Origin: Thalassia testudinum
Lineage: Eukaryota > Streptophyta > Magnoliopsida > Alismatales > Hydrocharitaceae
Assembly (NCBI GenBank): GCA_037157565.1
Contig: JAZHRO010000036.1
Coordinates: 22,308,501 to 22,372,500 of the forward strand
DNA length: 64,000 bases
Reading direction: 5' to 3'
Below the pieces are notes generated by a model. It was given only the letters and a program-made list of their open reading frames with translations, searched no databases and was not told the origin of the DNA. This document shows positions 35,055 through 46,965 of this stretch, one piece after another. How positions within the stretch are numbered: position 1 is the first letter of the stretch; each line of letters starts with the position of its first letter. A program made the position numbers and the translations under genes.

Positions 35055-35080
35055 CACTAAAGGCCCTTTTTTTTGTAGTG
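35055..35080 (-). repeat. CACTA terminal inverted repeat, right end
   Basis: On the minus strand the element begins CACTACAAAAAAAAGGGCC at 35080, the hallmark terminus of the superfamily. The 3-bp target duplication would be TTA (35081-35083), but the opposite terminus was not located, so it cannot be confirmed. Confidence 0.8.
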
Positions 35081-35083
35081 TTA

Positions 35084-35652
35084 CATTATTAAGGCAAATC
35101 AGACAACCTAGAAAATAAAAGCCAGATGACTAAAAATTAAGCAAGACATCTAATTTTCTTCTTTCTATTTGTTCTCTTCATTCTTTCTTCAACCCTTTTC
35201 TTCTTCTTGTTATTTCCTCTCTTCTCTATTATTGCTCTCTCTCTTATTCCCTCTCTTTTCTTTTACTCTCTTCCTTAGCTTATTCTTCTTTCCTTTCTTT
35301 ATCTTTACTGTGCTTTAATGTCCACACCTAACCATTTTCGCATTCACTTAACGATTTAATCTTCAATTACAAAAATTTGGTTTTTTTAATTACCGGCTCA
35401 AACTGGTCAGGGATACATAGCACCCCTAGAGGGTTGGACCAGACCCTACTGGGTTCGAGCCTAGTTTTACTTAAGTGTCTTATTTTTCAATTCAAGTCCA
35501 TGCATAGTATCTGACCTCCCAGGCCCACACACGCCCACTCACGGGCCCACTCTCGCACCCACAAGGGCACGCACACACACATATGCACAGGCACGTGCAA
35601 CGCACGCACCTGCCCTAAGCCAAGTTTTCTTTTTGCGCCATGCACTGATGAT
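35084..35652. other. Spacer with pyrimidine tract, no gene
   Basis: It contains a CT-rich tract (35155-35310) and a GGGTTCGAGCCTAG stretch (35451-35464) that resembles a Pol III B box without a convincing A box. A CAC/ACG-rich stretch follows (35520-35620). It ends in ATGAT, the left target duplication of family B. No coding sequence is supported. Confidence 0.5.
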
Positions 35653-37329
35653 TGATAAGTTCACTTTTGTGGACTATTATTTAGCCTAAGTACTATTTAA
35701 TTATCTATTCTTAGTTGTTAATTAATTAGGAGTTATAGGGCAATTCACCTTGGCCTACATTTAATTTTGTGCTTCAATTTTACATTTAATAACAAATGTT
35801 ATGATAATATAATTTATGTGATGAATGTAGGATAGGTACAAGAATCAGGTGCTCATTTTTACTTCTATAAGACGTCTTGGACTTGGATTGGATGCCTGGA
35901 ACTACTATCAAGAATTCATGCCATTACATTTTTTTAGGACGTCTGATGCTCTAGTTAGACATTTGAAGAGGAAAATGTTGTGCTTATCTACTGTTCCAAC
36001 CACTCGCGAGTGTCACGAGTAGTTGGAGATACTTGCGACCGAGGGAAAAGGAGGAGATTTTTGTTTAAAAAGAAGCCACGTTCACCGAGGAAGATCATCA
36101 TCATCCGCCTTCCCCCTGGCAGGGAACTATCCTCCATCTCCACCACTGAGAAGGAGGCGTGCACCACGGACTTCAGCGAGCACCATGGTCTCTGCGCCAA
36201 CCTCTCACCACGCAAGCTTCACTACGTGTCACCACACGGCCACACACCCGCAGGCCACGCCCATAGGCAGCCATAGCCGCGTGCGTGCAGCCGCAATTCA
36301 TCGCTAGCCTCTCATAGTGCGCGCGCGCTCACCCACCACACAGCCAACTGCGTGCGCTGCGTCGCTCCACGCATACACAGCCTTGCCCGTGCCCTTGTGC
36401 ACACGTGTCCAGCAACCATAGCCACCTTTTCCTCTTCTTCCTCTTCATCTTCTTCAAACTCCCTCCTCTGTTTCACCATCACCAAGAACCCAAAGAACCC
36501 AACACCGTAGTCATACAGCACCACACCACAGTAACCGTCCTGGCTGCCATCTCCCTCGTCGACATCACCAATAGCCTCCAACCACCCTCACCGACCGCGT
36601 GGGCCATGAGCAACCACTCACGGACCATGGACGAAGCTGTAGTAATAAGCTACCCCGTCGATGCCGCAACCGACAGCGCTCCGGTCGGCCACCTCCAACG
36701 ACCATCGGCTACCCCGTCACCACCATCTCAACGGCCATCCTCCAGCATGCCTCCATCACTCACAGGCCGGCAGAAGATTCCTCTTCCATACATGCAGAGA
36801 AGAGAGAAGGAAGACACTCTGCTTCCCTTCGCATTAAAAATTACCAATCGTGACATTGCAGAGGAACACTATTCAATTATTTAATGAATTAAATTATTGA
36901 GGTGAATTTGCATATCCATCCATCTATTTAATCAAAATTGCTCGCATATGCATATCTCTCTTGAATGATTTAATGCATGTCATATATATTATGGTGAACA
37001 AGCTATATTCGAGAAATTAGTATTTACGGTGTTCACCAGTATCAAGATCATTATTTTACATGATATTATATAGTGGTGATTTTGCATATGCACACCTGTA
37101 TTCTTGATTAATTATTTGAAGCAAGAAATCATGTTGAAAACAGGTGCACCAGTTAGTATGCATACACATTGAGATTCCCGAATAAATGAAGCACAACGCA
37201 CAAGTCTAAATAGGCTATTTCCTTCCTGTGGAGACGACCTAACTATTCGTAGTTAGATTCTGAAAATTAAAATGGTTTGAAAAGCAATTTTCTACCACGC
37301 GATTAAATATAGCGATACATCATTTTATG
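35653..37329 (+). repeat. Family B 5' LTR, 3' end damaged
   Basis: Starts TGATAAGTTCAC with a hairpin. It carries AGACGTCT-type sites at 35866-35965 (AAGACGTCTTGG, GGACGTCTGATG, TAGACATTTG). The last ~36 bp present in the 3' LTR are missing, and a short GGGAGGAAA stretch joins the LTR to the primer site, so the terminal CA is lost. Confidence 0.85.
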
Positions 37330-37339
37330 GGGAGGAAAA

Positions 37340-37357
37340 TGGCGCCGTTGCTGGGGA
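37340..37357 (+). other. Primer binding site, tRNA-Asp type
   Basis: TGGCGCCGTTGCTGGGGA matches the 3' end of plant tRNA-Asp with a single C-to-T difference. Confidence 0.85.
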
Positions 37358-38581
37358 GGCAATAGACGCAATAGATTCACTTCATTATTTTTGAATATTT
37401 TGAGTTACGCAGTTATCTAATCAATTTTTTTATTGTGCGAGGAATCTAACACGGCGACAGGCACAGCAGAGCGACGACATTGACCCTGAACGACGCGTAC
37501 GGCGGAGACGATCTTTTTGGTGGACCTTAGCACCACCTAGAAGCCAGCAACAGGAACATGTGGGCCTTGATCCACGCACATAGGCTTACGGAGGAGCCTA
37601 TTTTTTATTTAGTAGTGGAGCTTAGTTAGATTTAGTTTAGGTAGACATTAGAATTTAATTTCTATCTTTTTGGACCCTTGTCAAGTATTTTTGGGAATGT
37701 GTTCCCAGTGCCTCTTGATTTCATATCGCTCTTGTATGCAGGAGCGTATTTTCGGGAGCATGTTGCCATTTATTTAGATTATAGGATTATTTGAATTGTT
37801 TAAACTGCATGTTTGTTAGTTAGTTAGAATAGGTATGTTTGCTTATAATTATTATTAAAAAAAAAATTTTGAACTGCCTACTAGAAGCTGCATATCTATA
37901 GGATGACCATCTAGGACTGAATGAGCAGCATCTAGTTTATTTTTACTGTATTGCATACATTCTTGCATGAAGAAAGCTGGAGTAAGGTACATCTTCTTTT
38001 GAGCATCAATTATCTGTCATGCATCTGCATTGAACCTAAATCTAAGGCCACTAAAGTGCTTGAATCGAATTAATTCAGTGGTTACTTTAAAATTTGGGAC
38101 TGCTAAGAGGTTGGACCTTAAAATCGGTGACTTAAAATTATGTGTAAAAGGATCTTGTTTGCGAAATTTGAAAAATCAAAACACTATCGTATGTTTGCAC
38201 ACCTGAGACACTGTGCACCTCACACATAAGGTCACTAGATAAATTTCTACCTCTCGTCTTTTGCTCCACAAGGGAAGTTAGTCGGAAATCAACAAGCCTA
38301 TCCACCAAGTTACTTTGGTTCCTCGTGTGTGGGCTCGATTCGAGACTTCCATCCCTTGCAAGTAGGTTATAGGCACCAGCGAAGGTTGGCCTAGGAAGCG
38401 TAATTTGTGCAAAGCTTATTTGGCCACCAACTGAACATTTAATTCTAAGACCTACAATCCACTTAAAAAAGATTCCACTGAATTTGCATTTGCTTTGATA
38501 GTAGAACTCTCTAGGAAGTTTCTGCTCGTGTTTTGAATTCTTCTAAATCCTAAGAGAGTTAAAACTATTTTGCTTAAAGAA
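37358..38581 (+). other. Family B leader, untranslated
   Basis: Homologous to 15937-17144, including the A-run (37856-37866) and the AAAGGTTGGCCTAGG-like stretch (38380-38395, here GAAGGTTGGCC). No frame of useful length. Confidence 0.7.
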
Positions 38582-40568
38582 ATGGATCACCCTTACTCCT
38601 ATCATTTAGATTATCAGAGTTAATACTTCCCATCTTTTAATCAGGATCCCATGCCCTGAGCGTATCCATCCTTTGATGGGTACATTGACAATTCATGGGA
38701 TCATTCTTATTCCTATCCTGGGAGTACTAGCTTGATAACTCCCACTTTTGAGCAGAGACTAGGAGCGGAATTTTCCAACCCTGGAATCCCTACTTCCATG
38801 CAGACACCCAACCCTCCCACCCTTCATGATTTCCCGTATCAAGGTTGGATCGATACCCCTAGGCAACCAAAGCCTGAAATTGACTATCCTCCCTAACCTG
38901 AGAATAGTAGCCTTTTATGATAGAAATGCAAAAACACCAAAAGGAAATGATGGAATCCATGGGAGTGATGTTGACGAATAGTCAACAGTTAAATGAAGAA
39001 ATAAGATAGCTTAGCTACACGCTTCCCAGTAATTCTGATCCCTACCCATACGACAATGATCATGAAAATAATTCTGAGGAAACCATTGATAATAGGGATC
39101 CAATTTTATGTAGCTATCACTTTGACTCCCAATGAGACACAGCCACTAAAGGAGAATGATCATAGTGATTATCCACCCAAGCTATATTGGAGTCAAAAGC
39201 AAGGGAAGATGGTACCTCATGAGGACCTTGACCCCAATGACAATATTCTCCTTACCCCTACTAACCCGGGTCATGGTTGTATTGTTCCTATCACTTCCCC
39301 TATTGATTATCTTGTGGAATCCCATTCTACCTTTAGTGAGCTTACTCCTGATCCCCCACTTAGGGAATCAACACCTACCATTAAACATCCTGAGGAGTTA
39401 AATGCACCCAATGAAGGTGACCCTCACGGAATAGAGGATGAATTAGATCAATTTTGGTCTCAGGGATATGAAGAGTCTATTTCATAGGATGAGGATGCCC
39501 CAATAGAGGAACCTAGACTGAAAATCTAGAGTGAATCACAGGGGAATTATTTATTATTTGAGGATTTACCTCCAAAGGATATAAACAATATGGTGAAATC
39601 CAGATTCCTCCCTTCTTTTGAGAATCATCCTCCATCAAAATAGGAGTTGATATTAGAGGAGGATAAACAAAATTGTGAGAAGCCTAGGGGAGACTCTCAG
39701 GGACAAAACACCTCAATTGAGGATTTATACCCCGAGAAGAATAACGATTCAATGTTATAGGCTTACTCCAAAATATTAAGATTGATCCTCCTTTAGGAGT
39801 AATTAAGGATACTGATCTAACTCCTGTTTTCACTAATGAATCACATATACAACCCAACAAAAAATTGAGTGAACCAAATGAATCTGGGGATGAGCTTATT
39901 GATAATGATTCTGATATTTTCACCCTGCATCAAAGAGTTGTAAATTTGAGTCTACCCTTGATTCAAATATGACTCCAATCATTAATGCTAGGCAGGGTAA
40001 CGTGAAGTTGTCTACAATTGTTAGGGAGTATACACAATCTGAATCATTGTTGGAATTGGACCTGACACCGACTAAGCCCTCATTGGACTTAACCATTACC
40101 TTCCAACACTACAAACAACCCTTATACTCCCTAACCGATCCTTGGCTCAGATCTCTGCTCATATACATTCTTTCTGGAGAACATACCAGGCCAGTACATC
40201 CTTGGGTAAAATGGCGAGTGTGGATTGATGCTTGTACTTTTAGTCTTTCCATTCAAGGGTTTCAAATATTAATGTTTATATCTTTTAAAACCCATCCTGC
40301 TTTGGAGGATCCTTGTTATCCTCCACTTATTCCATTTCGGGAGGTCCCTTTTCATATTCCGTTTGTTATTCCTAAACCTCCCAAGGTAGCCAACGAGGTT
40401 CTCCGCTTTCATATCTTCTGGCGAGCATTTGGGATTACGTTGCATCATCAGCTCGCCAACATCTATGGCTACCTACTTTCTAAGCCCACACTATTACGCA
40501 TATTTTTAGGGCCTAACCTTTTCTGTCTAGAACCAGACTTACAGGTTCCTTCTAAGTCTGACTGCTGA
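38582..40568 (+). pseudogene. Family B copy of the unassigned long frame
   Basis: ATG at 38582 (Met-Asp-His-Pro-Tyr) and TGA at 40566. Several early stops (CAG to TAA-type changes near 38622 and 38896, CGA to TGA near 38658) and small indels break it. The central piece 39132-39487 and the C-terminal piece 39969-40568 remain open. The C-terminal ~170 residues are about 80-85% identical to those of family A by eye. The comparison shows which indels are private to each family and supports one ancestral protein. Function unknown. Confidence 0.7.
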
Positions 40569-40585
40569 CAGAAAATGCAGCACTT

Positions 40586-40690
40586 GTTGGGAGGCAACCT
40601 AGCGGCTTGAATAACATCGTCATCAGGTGATTTCTTTCCTTTCTCCCCCTATTTTGATTTTACAATGAGGACATTGCATGGGGGGTGCAT
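40586..40690 (+). promoter_or_regulatory. Tat-lineage 3' motif pair in family B
   Basis: GTTGGGAGGCAAC at 40586-40598, ACAATGAGGACATTGC at 40662-40677, then GCATGGGGGGTGC. Same order and spacing as after the family A frame. Confidence 0.7.
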
Positions 40691-42150
40691 TTTGCATTTT
40701 AGGAAGTATTCATGCATTTAGGTTAGCATACATAAAAAAAAATTTCTCTTTTCTTGAGCTGATTGGGTTAGTCCATAGCAAAATATCTTTGTCATTGGAG
40801 GTTTTTCTTCTTGAATTATTTCTTAAATTTAGAATCTAGTACATTTATTTCACATGCATGTAGACTTGGTAATGGATCCTTGAGGAAAACCAATAAGCAT
40901 TTGTAGTCTACTAAACACTTCGACAATTAATAGGGAGTGAGGCATACTATCTTATAGTAGATCCACCTTATTTTTATGAGAAGAAAGTAAAGTGATTGCT
41001 GGTGCGCTAAGTCTAGTGCAAGGACTCTTAAGTTTTGGACAATTAGATGATGATACTTCAAAGTTAGGCATAGTTTTCACTCTCTGTTCCTGTGTGCGTA
41101 CATTGTGTGAATTCTTGAGAGTCACCAAATAAGGCAGATACACAAAGATGGAGTCTTAATAAAGCTATAACTATGGTGGATGGTCACGACAATCCTTCGT
41201 AGAGTCCTCGGCTAAAAGAGGGTAATAGTGTTAAAGGTCAGAAATACGTCTGTCCTATCCATTTCTTCCTGGTGCCGAGAATAGGCACTTCCACCAAATA
41301 AGCCACAAAATATCCTCTTGACCATCATCATCCCTAATAATGCCTCATAAATAAAAGTCGGTATCATGTTATGTAGATTGATAAAGAAAGAAAAAGGAAA
41401 AAAAAGAGAAGAAGAAACAAATAAAAAAAAGAAAAAGAAGAAGAAGAAAAGAAAGAGAGAAAAGAAAAAGAAAAGAGTCCAAGGTTATATTTTATCGTTG
41501 TAACATTGTTTCTGAGGCAATAAAAACACTTATTGCATTCCACCAAATATCACCCATACCTACCTTTTTGTATTTCTGATCGCCTGAATATTGGCTGAGG
41601 ACTTTAACTTAGTTGTAGAGTTATTACGACTTTAATTGAAGTGTGGATGCCATGTAAGGCCACCAAATAGTAAGTACAATTACTAAATCTGGCAAGATTT
41701 GTGATCTTAGAAAGAAAATAAAAGAGTGAGTGCCAAGGAACATCAGGAAAGCACAGTAGTTTAGCCTCTCTCTGAGTTGAATTGTCTAATAGTCTAGAGA
41801 TCTAGAGTCTGTAGTACTAGACTACATGTAGAACCAGATGAGTGTGTGCCACCAAATACAAATCCATTCAACTCGATATCTCCTACCTAAGGCAAAAGCT
41901 GGGGTAAAATTGCTGATTATCTTCTGCTTTATCCCAGAGGGAAGTAGTTGCCTATCTCGACAGCAATATTTACCAAGGGTGAAGTATGAACTCCCAATGC
42001 GAATTGGCCTTTTCACTTGGATCTGTTACTTAGGCTATTATCACGTCGCATTCGTCTGGATCTCTAAAATTTTCAAATAAGAAAAGAAGAAATCTTCTCT
42101 TGTTTTTCACTTTTTGCTAGGGACTAGTAAAAATTAGGCATGGGGGTATT
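40691..42150 (+). other. Family B 3' untranslated region
   Basis: About 1.46 kb of non-coding sequence matching the two parts in family A, with an A/G-rich tract at 41385-41480. It ends with GGCATGGGGGTATT, the likely polypurine tract, directly before the 3' LTR. Confidence 0.75.
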
Positions 42151-43877
42151 TGATAAGTCCACTTTTGTGGACTATTAATTAGCCTAAGTACTATTTAATT
42201 ATTTGTTCTTAGTTGTTAATTAATTAGGAGTTATAGGGCAATTCACCTTGGCCCGCATTTAATTTTGTGCTTCAATTTTACATTTAATAACAAATGTTAT
42301 GATAATATAATTTATGTGATGAATGCAGGCTCGATATAAGAATCAGATGCTCATTTTTACTTCTATAAGATGTCTTGGACTTGGATTGGACGTCTGGAAC
42401 TACTATCAAGAATGCATGCCATTACATTTCTTTAAGACATTTGATGCTCTAGTTAGACGTCTAAAGAGGAAATCGCTGTGCTTATCTGCTGTTCCAACCA
42501 CTCGCGAGTGTCACAAGTAGTCGGAGATACTTGCAGCCGAAGGACATGGAGGAGATTTTTGTTTAAAAGGAAGCCACGTTCACCGAGGAAGATCATCATC
42601 ATCCGCCTTCCCCCTAGTAGGGAACTATCCTCCATCTCCACCACCGTGAAGGAGGCGTGCACCATGGACTTCAGCGAGCACCGTGGTCTCTGCGCCAACC
42701 TCTCTCACCGCAAGCTTCACTACGTGGGCCATATGGTGACAGCACATGGCCACACACCTGCAGGCCATGCCCATAGGCAGCCACAGCCGCGTGCACACGG
42801 CCACACTTCACTGCCAACCTCTCACAGTGCGCGCACGCTCACCCACCACTCAGCCAGCCACGTGCGCTGCATCGCTCCATGCACACGCACCTTGCCTGCA
42901 CCCTTGTGCACGCGTGTCTAGCAACCATAGCCACCCTTTCCTCTTCTTCTTCCTCTTCGTCTTCTTCAAACTCCCTCCTTTGTTTCACCATCACCGAGAA
43001 CCCAAAGAACCCAACACCGCAGTCATACAGTGCCACACCACAGCAACCGTCCCGGCTGCCATCTCCCTCGTCGACATCACCAATAGCCTCCAACCACCCT
43101 CGCCGATCGTGTGCACCACGAGCAACCACTCATGGACCACGCACGAAGCTGCAGCAACAAGGTACCCCATCGATGCCGCAACCGACAGTGCTCCGGTCGG
43201 CCACCTCCGACGACCATCGGCTGCCCCGTCACTGCCATCTCAACGGCCATCCTCCGGCGTGCCTCCATCGCTCACAGGCCGGCAGAAGATTCCTACTCCA
43301 TGCGTGCAAAGAAGAGAGAAGGAAAACACTATGTTTCCCTTCGCATTAAAAGTTACCAATCGTGCCATTGCAGAGGTACACTATTTGCTTATTTAATGAA
43401 TTAAATTATTTGGGTGAATTTGCGTATCCATCCTTCTATTTAATCAAAATTTCTCGCATATGCATATCTCTCATGAATGATTTAATGCATGTCATATATA
43501 TTATGGTGAACAAGCTATATTCAAGAAATTTGTATTTACGGTGTTTACCAGTATCAAGATCATTATTTTACATGATATTATATAGTGGTGATTTTGCATA
43601 TGCACACCTGTATTCTTGATTAATTATTTGAAGCAAGAAATCATGTTGAAAACACGTGCACCAGTTAGTATGCATACACATTGAGATTCCCGAATAAATG
43701 AAGCACAACGCACTAGTTTAAATAGGCTATTTCCTCCCTGTGGAGACGACCTAACTATTCGTGGTTAGATTCTGAAAATTAAAATATTTTGAAAAGTAAT
43801 TTTCTACCACGTGATTAAATACAACGATACATCATTTTATGTTAAAGTTTTCAAGGAAAATGAAGATCATGCTTTCA
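42151..43877 (+). repeat. Family B 3' LTR (1727 bp)
   Basis: Starts TGATAAGTCCAC, with a perfect stem AGTCCAC/GTGGACT around TTTT, and ends GCTTTCA. It carries AGATGTCTTGG, GGACGTCTGG and TAGACGTCTAAAG (42366-42465). The following ATGAC is the target duplication. Confidence 0.9.
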
Positions 43878-44058
43878 ATGACCAGGAAGGCTAATGTAGT
43901 TTTTCATAATATACCAATACGAGTGCTCAATAATTCCCGAGGTGGGACTATATTTCACCCGTTTCAGGCTGATCTTCACCTAAGGATTCCAGTCGATTGG
44001 CTAGACCAAATCAAGCGTTCCAAAGCTCGATTTAAAGTTTTGAGAATTTCTATCTAAT
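43878..44058. other. Short remnant between LTR elements
   Basis: It includes TTCCCGAGGTGGGAC (43938-43952), a phrase also present at 49556 and 50296, so this is likely a scrap of the same LTR family. No gene. Confidence 0.4.
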
Positions 44059-46965
44059 TGTAACACCAATTTGGTGTTCAAATCAAATCTGATCTACTGA
44101 TTTTTAGGATAAACATGGTTGTTCACCATGGTCAGTAATAGCTGCAGAGAAGGATAAATAGGTCAAATGACCTACAGAGAGAAATTTTACCCTCGACTAA
44201 GGACCTGAAATGCTACAGTGAAGCATTCCGCACCATTTGGAGGAGATAGGAAGGTGAGGAAGATCTTCAGGAAGATCAGAAGCTAGAAAGATTGTCACTG
44301 AAGCCTTAGAACTCTAATTTGAGTTCAGTTAACTAACAAAGAGATCAACCAACCAGAAGGGATCTCACTTAGTTTCAGAGGATCAAAAGTAACATATTTG
44401 AGCTAGATTTGGCTTTAAATCTCAATAGAATGGCTCAAGAATAGTGTTAGGTTCAAGTGAACCCAAACTGTGTAGTAGATCAATTCTCAGTAAATCCTTG
44501 ATAGAACATATTCAAATCACTCTAATTGATCTGTCATAATCCCAGAAACTCACTTAACCCCTAAAATCAAAGATTTAGCTCTTCATTCCCTGAGTTCTCC
44601 TTAAGATTGACTAATAAAGCTCAGAAGTTGACTTTCAATTGTACAACTTTGCAAATCAAATTAACACTTAAGTTGACCTAATTCAACCTCAGGAAGTGAA
44701 TCCATACTTCAAATTGGAGTTTTGATTACGTCGGAGGGTTCTTAGACTTCGCCGCCTGAGCAAGAAATGAGTTGTGTTCGTCACGGAGATTTAGAAGCTC
44801 TTAGACCTATCAAGACATGAGATGACTTCATTAGGTTCTACTGAAGCTCAAAAATCTGATTCTAAACAAAAAACCTCAATGAATAAGCTTCTCCAACTCC
44901 ACCTAAGTTGAAGAAGATAGAGCTCAGTAAGGAGCATAGATCATTAAAACACACTTAAGAGCTCAGATTCTTGATCTTTAGACCCAACAGAAGTGATCTG
45001 GAGCTTTGCAGAGTGTAACAATGGCTGAAGCTGTAAATAAGGTCGCTAGAGCTCGCCGAAGCTCTGGTGAACTCAAAAATTGGTGACTAGAGTGAAAAAA
45101 TCCATAGAACAGGCCAAGAAAGGTCTCAAGAGCTTCCTAAGGTCAAAAGGGACCTCAAGAAGACGACTGATGCCTCAATTGAAGCACTTAACACTGAATT
45201 CTTTAAGAGTTTAGTGGAATCACATTTTGAGTTCGACAGAAATCAAGAATTGATCTCCCTCAAAATTGAATGAGGGGAACACTTCAGTAAGATGTGGCAA
45301 AGGTGATGAACTACATAATTAAGTGATTAACTCATCTCCGAGTCTCCATCTCCGAGCTCAGAGAAGAGGGAAAATTGGGAGTTTTCGATACACTTCTCTA
45401 TAGGAGCAATTAAAGGAATCGCTGAGGTCTTTAGGGTTTAGGGAAGTGATGGAAGACCTCTATTGGATGTGGAATTAACTCTGGGCACTTCACCATAGAT
45501 AGTGAAGTGTCCAGGTGTATGTGAGTTGGTGTAGGTGATTAGGTGGACAATTAGGATGGATCTAAGTTTAATTAGGGTCCTAAGGTGATGGTCTGATAAT
45601 GATGGACCCTAAGTGAGTGTGAAATAGCATTAGGGACCTCCACCATGGACAGCGGAGGTCGCCGGTGAGGGTGATGTGGTTTAGGTGGTTTAGGTGATAA
45701 CAATGAGGGAAAGAAAGTGGAAATGAATCGTGTAAAGGTTAAGAAGATGGAATTGTGCTTGGCTCAGTGAAAGAGGGCTCGGCAAGGCCGGACGTGGCCT
45801 TGCCGGAGTTGAGGAAGAAAGTACTAGAAGTCTAACTAAACTAATCTTACTAAGCTAATTACACTAATCTAAACTACACTTAGTAATCTACGGTTACCTA
45901 GACGAAGAGAGGGGAAAGAATCTCCGTTGAAAGGTGCATAATGGAGGATGAAATTAGAGGGTTTGGGAAAGGGCTCTGGCGAGAGTTGAAAGCGGTGATA
46001 GAGAGGAAGTGACACTCCTTGGCCTTGTCACTGCTATCCAGAGAGGAAGAGGAGGTGAGTGAGGCAAGTCCCTCACACGGAGGAGCTCCGATAGTGGGAT
46101 GAGAAGTCACCAAAAGTAGACAGAAGAATAGCCTATCATTGGCCACAGTTGGGGAAGAAGGTTATAGGATCGACCCTTGAAATCAGAGGGGTCAAGGGGT
46201 ATTTATAGGTTGCAGCGGTTGTGAAGGTGGCTGAATATGGACGGAAAAGTGTCTAGGTGCAAGGTAACCACCGGCGTCATCTATGATGCCGGTGAGGTTA
46301 CTCTCTAACCCTAAATAGGATTTGAAGATCATCCAGACCGTGGGATGAAGTGAAGAGGGTGAGTGCAAGCTCCAAGAGCTTGGCAAGGGTGGAATGGCAT
46401 CAGATGGAAGGTGATTGTGAAGTGTCTTCACCGCCATTCGTCAGCCGTTCAGGCGGCTGAAGAAGAAATGAAGAAGAAGAGTGTGTTCATAGGGACGTAA
46501 ATGTGAGGAAAGCTAAGGACCTAAGTGAATGAAAAGGACTCAAATGCAATGAAATATAGGGTTCACAATGCAAATAGAGGCTTTTAAGGTTAAGTTAAAT
46601 TACTTTCTTTTCTAACTTTTTATATATATTTATAATTTAGCTAAATATTATATTAAAGCATTGTATTCACATCTCTGACCCATTTATTTATATTTATTTA
46701 CTTATTAACTTAAGTTATTTAAGAACTTATGTCTTAAGTTATACTTAAGTTAAATAAGATATTAATTAGGTAGCTAATTAATGGTATTTCAAGTGCATTT
46801 ATTAATTAAATTATTAATAATATTAATTGGCTAATAATTTAACATTTTAAACTTATTTTAAGGTCCTTTAATGATTTGTCCCTTATTACACAATTAACCC
46901 TTATATATACATATTACTAGCTAATTAGCTAGGGAAACTAGTTAATTAGGGGTAATTAGTATCCA
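44059..46965. repeat. LTR-type remnant, orientation unresolved
   Basis: It begins TGTAACACC with a hairpin (AACACC/GGTGTT) as Ty3 LTRs do. However, its clearest promoter signal, TATAAATA at 46207-46200, lies on the minus strand and is followed there by a CT-rich leader-like stretch with a short frame (46146-45898). Adenine-rich gene-free sequence fills 44100-45700, and very AT-rich sequence fills 46600-46960. No RT, gag or integrase trace is seen. Confidence 0.45.
46200..46207 (-). promoter_or_regulatory. Candidate LTR TATA box
   Basis: The minus strand reads CCTATAAATACCCC, followed by a pyrimidine-rich leader. The plus strand reads TATTTATA, so direction is inferred from the downstream CT-rich sequence. 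Confidence 0.45.

Larger units (their letters stand above)
35653..43877 (+). mobile_element. Family B: Tat/Athila-like non-autonomous LTR element
   Basis: LTRs at 35653-37329 and 42151-43877 (start TGATAAGT, end CTTTCA), a tRNA-Asp primer site at 37340, and an 8.2-kb length equal to family A without its insert. It is flanked by ATGAT and ATGAC, a 5-bp duplication with one change. The leader, the long frame and the 3' region are clearly homologous to family A, while much of the LTR middle differs. There is no pol. The frame is more damaged than in family A. Confidence 0.88.

Noticed and set aside
35390..35470. Possible SINE or tRNA-derived sequence with GGGTTCGAGCCTAG
   Set aside because: The B-box-like stretch has no convincing A box at the right distance, no cloverleaf and no poly-A/T tail with target duplication.
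36405..36884. Ser/Pro/His-rich frames in the family B LTR (also 42746-43396)
   Set aside because: They lie wholly inside the LTR and differ in length between the two LTRs; no homology was recognised.
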